This document shows, piece by piece, positions 59,074 to 64,000 of a stretch of DNA of 64,000 nt; the stretch's first letter is position 1; every line of letters starts with the position of its first letter. The stretch comes from Bacillota bacterium (GTDB taxonomy: Bacteria; Bacillota; Clostridia; Lachnospirales; Lachnospiraceae), in the NCBI GenBank assembly GCA_023450835.1, contig JAEXGM010000116.1, forward strand, positions 1-64,000, read 5' to 3'. The notes under the pieces were generated by a model. It had not been told where the DNA came from, made no database searches, and saw nothing but the letters and a program-made list of their open reading frames with translations. The position numbers and the translations under genes were made by a program.

Positions 59074-59865
59074 TTAATTCAGTAAATATCCTCCGTAAAA
59101 TACTATTGATGAATTGCTAAGAGATTCAACAAAAATGAAATAATCATTATCCGTAGATTTGGCAGGTATATCATAAATATATCCTCCGCCAGTACTTGTA
59201 TAGTTTTCCTGGTGTACAATGTTACCAGATGCATCATAGAAGCATACACGGAAAGTACCTGTAATGCCGAGATCAAGTCTAAAATTCTTTCCTGCCGGTA
59301 CATGCCAACGGCCATAAGCGTTTTCTCTGTCATATAAAGTTAGAGATTGGTGCGGTAACAATGTATATGAATCAGGAGAATAGCTATATAGTTTAATACC
59401 GTCTCCGAAATTTAGCAAAGTGGGAGAAGAGGATGGAATATCCCAATAACCATAATAATCGGTAACAGCAACATTACCAGCTGTAGGTACTATAAGAATT
59501 TTATAATAGGCATTAAAGGATTTTGGTGTAAAAGTATTTGCAAAATGATTAGCAGTCATAGGAAGTGTGAGGAAAATCTGATCATTCTGAAAAATGTACA
59601 CTGTAAAAGTACTTGTACCAGTTAGATTACACTCAAAATTAAATGTTTGACCTGCAGGAACATACCATTGTCCATTGGAAGTAGTAATATCAAGCAGGGT
59701 AGTAGTTGTTGTGACATTATAATATGGGGTATATTGATACTGCCTAAAACCACCCACATCTACAGATAAAGTAGGTAAAGAGGATGCTGCCTGAGCAGTA
59801 GTAGGAGCAGAGAACAGGACAACTACAAGAGCTATTGCTAAAATACTTGATAGAACTTTTTTCAT
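59074..59865 (-). CDS. Secreted protein B with two repeats, prophage cargo
   Basis: A 263-aa protein with a signal peptide nearly identical to protein A's (MKKVLSSILAIALVVVLFSAP...QAASS). The mature part is two copies of the A-type beta domain: the first from FRQYQYTPYYNV to NDQIFLTLPM, the second from IKLYSYSPDSYTLLPHQSLTLYD to FRVCFYDASG. Each contains a YGRWHVPAGKNFRLD-like strand. It has the same ribosome site and operator set as gene A, so it arose by duplication and is co-regulated. Function unknown; binding to surfaces or carbohydrate is plausible. Confidence 0.7.
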   Translation of the reverse strand: MKKVLSSILAIALVVVLFSAPTTAQAASSLPTLSVDVGGFRQYQYTPYYNVTTTTTLLDITTSNGQWYVPAGQTFNFECNLTGTSTFTVYIFQNDQIFLTLPMTANHFANTFTPKSFNAYYKILIVPTAGNVAVTDYYGYWDIPSSSPTLLNFGDGIKLYSYSPDSYTLLPHQSLTLYDRENAYGRWHVPAGKNFRLDLGITGTFRVCFYDASGNIVHQENYTSTGGGYIYDIPAKSTDNDYFIFVESLSNSSIVFYGGYLLN

Positions 59866-59977
59866 AATATAACCACCTTTCTTTTGTCAAACCATAGTAA
59901 TAGTTATGCTATGTTATTAAGTTACTTATTAAAGCTCATTCCGGATTGAGATTTAACTACATACATATTTTAACAAC

Positions 59978-60010
59978 GACTATGTTGATAGTCAATGGAC
60001 ATTTATGTCT
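59978..60010 (-). promoter_or_regulatory. Two-dyad control region of secreted gene B
   Basis: GACTAT-GTTG-ATAGTC (59978-59993, perfect) and GGACATTTATGTCT (59997-60010) duplicate the arrangement before gene A. Confidence 0.55.
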
Positions 60011-60023
60011 ATTTATAAAAAAT

Positions 60024-60050
60024 AACCCCGAGTTATTTCACCCCGGGGTT
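60024..60050 (-). terminator. Terminator just inside attR
   Basis: AACCCCG pairs with CGGGGTT. On the minus strand it is followed by ATTTTTTAT. It would stop host transcription of the truncated GH18 gene from entering the prophage. Confidence 0.65.
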
Positions 60051-60088
60051 TGTATTTAGAATCATTCAAGACCTATATCATGCATGGT

Positions 60089-60108
60089 ATTATGTATATC
60101 CCCACTCA
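60089..60108. other. attR, right prophage attachment site
   Basis: GTATA (60094-60098), one mismatch, then CCCCA (60100-60104), matching attL. Phage sequence lies to the left and host GH18 coding sequence to the right. Confidence 0.75.
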
Positions 60109-60950
60109 TATGTCATAAGTAACACCTTATCAGCAATAGCTCCGATTCTGGGATAATCGTGGGCCTGATAGAGAAGACCGGCCTGCTCACCGGAAGTCTT
60201 TGGTGCCAGAGCAACAGTCAGGATATAGCCATTAGGCTCCAATTTCGCTTTGAGAGCAGCAATAAAGCTTATGAAACCTTCTTTGTCTTCCGGCAGTACA
60301 AATTCAAAATCAATGTCTACGCCACTGTAATTTTTATTTTGAACATTAGCGAGGATATTGTCAATGAGGCGGCTTTGCCCTTCCGGGTTCGTAAACATTT
60401 GATGGGCAATTTCGTTGCTGAAGGACCCAGTGTCGTCCATTGGCGCAAGAACCATAAGAGGAGCCACATTGTAATCTCTGGCTAGCTGAATTAATTCGGT
60501 ATCGTCGATGGGTATTAGATCTCCTTGAGGAGTGAATCCGTAGGTAAACAGGGAAAGATAGGTCAGAAATGGGAGAGTCTTGCGTAAAACAGTGCGGTCA
60601 ATATAGGGATAGGCGTAGGCATTGATAACAATATCACCAAAATTCTCATCCCGCCTGAAACTTATAATAACAACACTTCCGGGAATCAGAGCCTCTGTGT
60701 CGGCAATCCAGGGGTTATTTTGGAGAAGCCTGGTCGGAGTAGTATTATAAGTTTGTGCAATACCATATAAAGTATCGCCTTCAACTACTGTGTGAAATAC
60801 TTCCGGAATTTGTATTACAAGGCTCTGACCCACTAAAAGGTTATTTGCATTTGTTAACTCGTTGTCCACGATAATTCTGTTAGGAGTTATATCATATTGG
60901 TTTGCTATAGATGAAATGGTATCACCAGGTTTGACAACATAGATGGTCAT
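60094..60950 (-). pseudogene. 5' part of prophage-split LysM-GH18 spore hydrolase gene
   Basis: The N-terminal 285 residues of a YaaH/SleL-type protein. Two LysM domains (YVVKPGDTISSIANQYDITPNRIIVDNEL; HTVVEGDTLYGIAQTYNTTPTRLLQNNP) are followed by the GH18 barrel with the catalytic DxDxE motif (GVDIDFEFV). The frame enters prophage DNA after EWGYT and stops at once. Such enzymes cleave spore cortex peptidoglycan or act in the coat during germination. The ATG at 60950 gives the standard MTIYVVKPGD start; the frame extends back into the ohrR gene without a ribosome site. The lysogen's barrel lacks its last third and is probably inactive. Confidence 0.85.
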
Positions 60951-61038
60951 AGATATCGAAAGCTCCTGTGATGAGACTTTATAATCAATGTATGCTAAGA
61001 TATCAAGGGTGTGATAACTTTTACCGGTTGGTATTGGA

Positions 61039-61503
61039 CTATTCTTCTTTTGTAAGCAGTTCCATAATGGAGTGAAGATTTCCGATGGTTTTTGCAATTG
61101 TTTCTTTGTCAAACTTAACAGTGCATACTAAATCCTTAGGAACATTAACGGCTACCGATTTTAATTCCCGGCCCTTCTGAGTAAGGGTTATGACAACATT
61201 ACGTTCATCATTGGAACTTCTGATACGGTTGATAAAATTCTGAGATTCGAGCTTCTTTAAGAGAGGGGTTAAAGTACCGGAATCAAGATAAAGCTTGTTT
61301 CCAAGGTCCTTTACGGTCAGATTATCTTCTTCCCATAAGGCTAGCATAGTAATATAACCGGTATAGGTCAAACCAAGGGGCTCTAAGATTGGCTTATATT
61401 TTTTAATGATTTCCTTGGAGCAGACATATAAGGCGAAACAAAGCTGATTATCAAGCTTTAGGATTTCATCACCGGATACGGACTCATTTATTTTATTTTT
61501 CAT
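61039..61503 (-). CDS. ohrR: OhrR-like MarR-family peroxide-sensing repressor
   Basis: A 154-aa winged-helix repressor. LDNQLCFALYVCSKEIIKKYKPILEPLGLTYTGYITMLALWEEDNLTVKDLGNKLYLDSGTLTPLLKKLE follows the OhrR pattern closely, with the reactive Cys22 in LCFALY and a second Cys28. Oxidation of this Cys by organic hydroperoxides should release DNA. AAAGGAG precedes the ATG at 61503. It is divergent from the peroxidase gene at 61779, its probable target. Confidence 0.85.
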   Translation of the reverse strand: MKNKINESVSGDEILKLDNQLCFALYVCSKEIIKKYKPILEPLGLTYTGYITMLALWEEDNLTVKDLGNKLYLDSGTLTPLLKKLESQNFINRIRSSNDERNVVITLTQKGRELKSVAVNVPKDLVCTVKFDKETIAKTIGNLHSIMELLTKEE

Positions 61504-61650
61504 AATAACTACTCCTTTCGTGAATATCACATCTTTGATCTGATATTCCTGAATTCAAAGTTGAAAAAAGTTTTTTGTTTTTCAAGTTAAAAACCATGCC
61601 TTTTCAACACATACAATCTTTATCTATAAAGGTATAAATAATTAATTTTG

Positions 61651-61726
61651 TACAATTTAATAGTAATAAAAATTAGGTAAAATGTCAATAGTAAGTATTG
61701 ACAAAATAAATAAAATTTTATACAAT
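61651..61726. promoter_or_regulatory. ohrR-gpx divergent control region
   Basis: TACAATTTAATAG at 61651 resembles the OhrR half site. For the peroxidase gene, TTGACA (61698-61703), 17 bp and TACAAT (61721-61726) form the promoter, whose -10 lies inside a second TACAATCTAATT box. Binding there would block transcription. Confidence 0.6.
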
Positions 61727-61778
61727 CTAATTAAGAAAAATAGAATATCAATCAACCAATTATAAGGAGGACTATATT

Positions 61779-62324
61779 ATGAACGTATATGATTTTAAAG
61801 TAGATAATTTAAGAGAAGAAGAGGTTTCCTTAGAGGATTATAAAGGTAAAGTATTATTGATCATTAATACAGCGACCAAATGCGGATTTACACCTCAATA
61901 CGACGAATTGCAGGATTTATATGAGAAATATAAGAACGAGGGCTTCGTGATTCTTGATTTCCCCTGCAATCAGTTCGGGGCTCAGGCACCTGGCAGCAAT
62001 GAGGAGATTCACAGTTTCTGTGATGCTAAATTCGGAATTACTTTCCCTATGTTTTCAAAAATTGAAGTAAATGGTGAGAATGCTCATCCTCTGTACAAAT
62101 TCCTCACAAGCCAGAAAGGATTTCAGGGTTTTGACGAAGGACATGAATTAACACCTATTTTAAATCAGATGTTAAGTAAAGCTGACCCTGAATTTGATAA
62201 GAAACCCAGTATTAAGTGGAATTTCACAAAGTTCTTAATTGACAGAGAAGGAAACGTATCGGAAAGATTTGAGCCCACAGAAGATATAGGCATTATAGAA
62301 GATAAGATTAAGGAATTAATTTAA
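61779..62324 (+). CDS. Glutathione-peroxidase family thiol peroxidase, long form
   Basis: A 181-aa peroxidase with the catalytic Cys in NTATKCGFTPQY, the likely resolving Cys in FPCNQFGAQAPGS, and WNFTKFLIDREG. Compared with the 160-aa paralogue at 3333 it has an insertion of about 20 residues (GFQGFDEGHELTPILNQMLSKADPEFDKK) before the WNFTKF motif, a variant common in Firmicutes. AAGGAGG precedes the ATG. It is divergent from ohrR and probably induced by peroxides. Confidence 0.92.
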   Translation: MNVYDFKVDNLREEEVSLEDYKGKVLLIINTATKCGFTPQYDELQDLYEKYKNEGFVILDFPCNQFGAQAPGSNEEIHSFCDAKFGITFPMFSKIEVNGENAHPLYKFLTSQKGFQGFDEGHELTPILNQMLSKADPEFDKKPSIKWNFTKFLIDREGNVSERFEPTEDIGIIEDKIKELI

Positions 62325-62517
62325 GTTAAATATACGGAGCCGTATTAAAATAATTCTATTTTCCAGAGGCATGTGATGTGCGGAGTAAGGGCTGTTTCAT
62401 GATTGCTTATATAGATGGATATTAAAATTGTATTTATGAGAAAAAAGCATTGAAAAGCCCCTCCATTGGTGTTAAAATTTATCCAATAAAATTTGCATAC
62501 ACTCTGTCAGACGGAGA

Positions 62518-62547
62518 CGTCATTACGAAAGTAATGGCGTTTTTTTT
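62518..62547 (+). terminator. Hairpin terminator/attenuator before nifV
   Basis: CGTCATTAC-GAAA-GTAATGGCG followed by eight T residues, ending 32 bp before the nifV alpha ATG. It may end the gpx transcript or attenuate nifV. The remainder of 62325-62517 shows no gene. Confidence 0.7.
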
Positions 62548-62579
62548 GATTGATGACCTCGATGAAAGGGGATTGAATT

Positions 62580-63560
62580 ATGCATCGTATATTTGACAAT
62601 ACATTGACGGGATTAGACAATAACTTATCATCAAAAGAGGAGCTGCATCTATTCTGCAGGCTGTTAACAGATATAGGAGTAGATGCAATAATGCTTTCTT
62701 TGCCTGCCTATGAAAAGATGGGATATCTTCCCGAGGAAGGGGAGTATATACTACGGATTGATAATCCGAAGGATATGGAGAGATACCCCGGGTTTTATAG
62801 ATATGTCTGTCCTTTAGACAATTACCTTGGGAATATTGAAAATATGATACCAGAGATTTCTATTAGTACTGCCAGAGAACTTATTAAACTTTATAGCTTT
62901 AATCGCCATAAAGAGCTTTGTATCACAGGCCTTGGTGACTTGATGTGTTTCGGATTCGAGAAAACAATGGCAGAAATAAAGGAGGTTCTTACTAATACGA
63001 AGATAATATTAAACCCCGATAACACTTACCATTGTGCCAGTGCAGCGGCCGTGCAATGGTTATTAAGTTACGGGAGTGATGCCATCATGAGTTTTGCAGG
63101 GCATAGTAATAATGGCTCAACAGAAGAGGTTCTCATGGCACTGCGCCTTGCTATCAGGCATAAAGCAGGAAAAGATCTGACAGTACTTCCGAAGCTTACA
63201 ACACTTTATGAAAGTATATCAGGAAAAAATATAGGCAATAAGAAACCCATAATCGGTAAAAATATCTTTAAGGTGGAATCTGGTATTCATGCGGATGCTA
63301 TCAGTAAAAATCCAGCCACCTATGAAGCCTATGAACCTTCCAGTGTTGGAGGAAGGACAGAACTTGTCATTGGTAAACATTCCGGTAACAAAGCTGTTCG
63401 AATGAAATTAGAGGAGCTGAAGTTACCGATTCCGGACGAGGAAGGAATACAAAAGCTTCTGGAATATATAAAAGGAATATGTGCAGCTAATCGAGGAAGT
63501 CTTTGCGATGAAGAATTTGCTGACATTGCAGTTAAGGCAGGTGCCAATGAAAGAAGTTAG
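62580..63560 (+). CDS. nifV: Homocitrate synthase, alpha subunit (NifV-alpha)
   Basis: A 326-aa protein carrying a degenerate N-terminal barrel region (FDNTLTGLDNN) and the C-terminal part of homocitrate synthases (FAGHSNNGSTEEVLMALRLA...IVGKNIFKVESGIHADAISKNPATYEAYEPSSVGGRTELVIGKHSGNKAV). In clostridia NifV is split into omega (catalytic N-terminal) and alpha subunits, making homocitrate for the nitrogenase FeMo cofactor. Here alpha comes first and overlaps omega by 14 bp. AAAGGGG precedes the ATG. Confidence 0.82.
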   Translation: MHRIFDNTLTGLDNNLSSKEELHLFCRLLTDIGVDAIMLSLPAYEKMGYLPEEGEYILRIDNPKDMERYPGFYRYVCPLDNYLGNIENMIPEISISTARELIKLYSFNRHKELCITGLGDLMCFGFEKTMAEIKEVLTNTKIILNPDNTYHCASAAAVQWLLSYGSDAIMSFAGHSNNGSTEEVLMALRLAIRHKAGKDLTVLPKLTTLYESISGKNIGNKKPIIGKNIFKVESGIHADAISKNPATYEAYEPSSVGGRTELVIGKHSGNKAVRMKLEELKLPIPDEEGIQKLLEYIKGICAANRGSLCDEEFADIAVKAGANERS

Positions 63561-64000
63561 ATATATCGTTGATACAACGTTACGGGATGGGGAGCAAAGT
63601 CCCGGTATTGCTCTTTCCAGAGAAGATAAGACTAAAATAGCCGGACTATTGGATGATATCGGAGTATATGAGATTGAGGCAGGCATCCCTTGCCTGGGGA
63701 AAATGGAAAGTGATTGTATAGCAGAAATCTCCGCCAAAGCAAAGAAAGCAAAGATATCCGTCTGGAGCCGCATGAATCCCCTGGATATTAAGGAGTCTTT
63801 GGCCTGTAAGCCACATATATTGCATATAGGAACCCCGGTATCTTATATTCAGATATACAGTAAGCTAAAGAAAAATAAAACCTGGGTGCAAAAGAATATT
63901 CTGGACTGTGTGGACATTGCCTTAAATCAGGGGGTGGAGGTTACGGTGGGGTTAGAAGATGCCTCAAGATCAGATATCGGTTTTATTCTCGGATTGATAA
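63547..64000 (+). CDS. nifV: Homocitrate synthase, omega subunit (NifV-omega), partial
   Basis: The first 151 residues of the catalytic half, running off the window. YIVDTTLRDGEQSPGIALSREDKTKIAGLLDDIGVYEIEAGIP contains the metal- and substrate-binding RDGEQSPG loop of the DRE-TIM family. It overlaps the alpha gene and has GGCAGGTG upstream. Condensation of acetyl-CoA with 2-oxoglutarate is the expected reaction; 2-isopropylmalate synthase is a less likely alternative given the split. Confidence 0.82.
   Translation, partial: MKEVRYIVDTTLRDGEQSPGIALSREDKTKIAGLLDDIGVYEIEAGIPCLGKMESDCIAEISAKAKKAKISVWSRMNPLDIKESLACKPHILHIGTPVSYIQIYSKLKKNKTWVQKNILDCVDIALNQGVEVTVGLEDASRSDIGFILGLI

Larger units (their letters stand above)
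11340..60093. mobile_element. Prophage, contractile-tail type, about 48.75 kb
   Basis: A complete-looking temperate phage between the two halves of a GH18 spore gene. It has an integrase, repressor, partition and replication genes, late regulator, terminase, portal, protease, capsid, sheath, tube, tape measure, baseplate, fibres and lysis genes. The structural plan combines a lambda-like head (GpA terminase, gpD/gpE) with a P2/Mu-like contractile tail. A terminase-small-type remnant and a split methyltransferase are the only obvious lesions, so the element may still be able to excise and form particles. Confidence 0.92.

Noticed and set aside
60951..61112. Longer N-terminus of the GH18 fragment
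   Set aside because: The extension overlaps the ohrR coding end and lacks a ribosome site; the LysM start at 60950 fits the family.
1..64000. tRNA or rRNA genes, including a tRNA attachment site
   Set aside because: No cloverleaf or rRNA-like sequence was recognised. The attachment site is inside a protein gene.

Overview
The window looks like a low-GC, endospore-forming anaerobic Firmicute chromosome, most likely a clostridial/Lachnospiraceae-type organism. The evidence is AT-rich DNA with strong AGGAGG ribosome binding sites, a lysine (L-box) riboswitch, a YaaH/SleL-type spore cortex hydrolase gene, thiol peroxidases with an OhrR-type regulator, and the split homocitrate synthase genes (nifV alpha and omega) typical of nitrogen-fixing clostridia.

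Host left flank (1-11339): a partial phosphorylase-like gene; the agmatine-to-putrescine pair aguA-aguB; a papain-like orphan; a glutathione-peroxidase-like gene with a candidate OhrR operator; an FtsH-family protease and a sugar-binding protein on the minus strand; a lysine riboswitch controlling a three-gene amino-acid ABC transporter; a degenerate multicopper oxidase; and the 3' part of a LysM-GH18 spore gene. Host right flank (60094-64000): the 5' part of that same LysM-GH18 gene, an OhrR-like regulator, a second peroxidase, and nifV alpha and omega.

Between the two gene halves lies a complete-looking prophage of about 48.75 kb (11340-60093). A large serine recombinase sits just inside the left end. 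Joining the outer flanks at the shared GTATA core restores one in-frame gene of 428 codons plus stop, the length usual for YaaH/SleL. Prophage layout: integrase with two co-directional membrane proteins (minus strand); a TIR-STAND-TPR protein, a small membrane protein and an LPO_1073/Vpar_1526-like protein; a lysogeny switch with an XRE repressor and a 35-codon ORF behind a LexA-box promoter; early genes including a type III partition locus (10-bp iterons, tubR, tubZ), a replisome organizer and a DnaC-like loader; an accessory stretch with a membrane moron, a Hol_Tox-type toxin, a split cytosine methyltransferase and a DUF4062 protein; an ArpU-like late regulator followed by a symmetric 11-bp-spaced activator array; a TIR plus membrane-protein cassette, Dam methylase and an SOS-box tyrosine recombinase; then a lambda-like head module, a P2/Mu-like contractile tail module with a programmed -1 frameshift, and lysis genes. 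Two related secreted-protein genes with duplicated operators and terminators lie next to attR.

The points most worth following up are the in-frame interruption of a spore gene by a serine-recombinase prophage, a tubulin-based partition locus in an integrated phage, and several independently promoted immunity-like cassettes (two TIR proteins, DUF4062, and a pair of proteins sharing a short QKQKAG motif). All calls come from reading the sequence. No database search was run.
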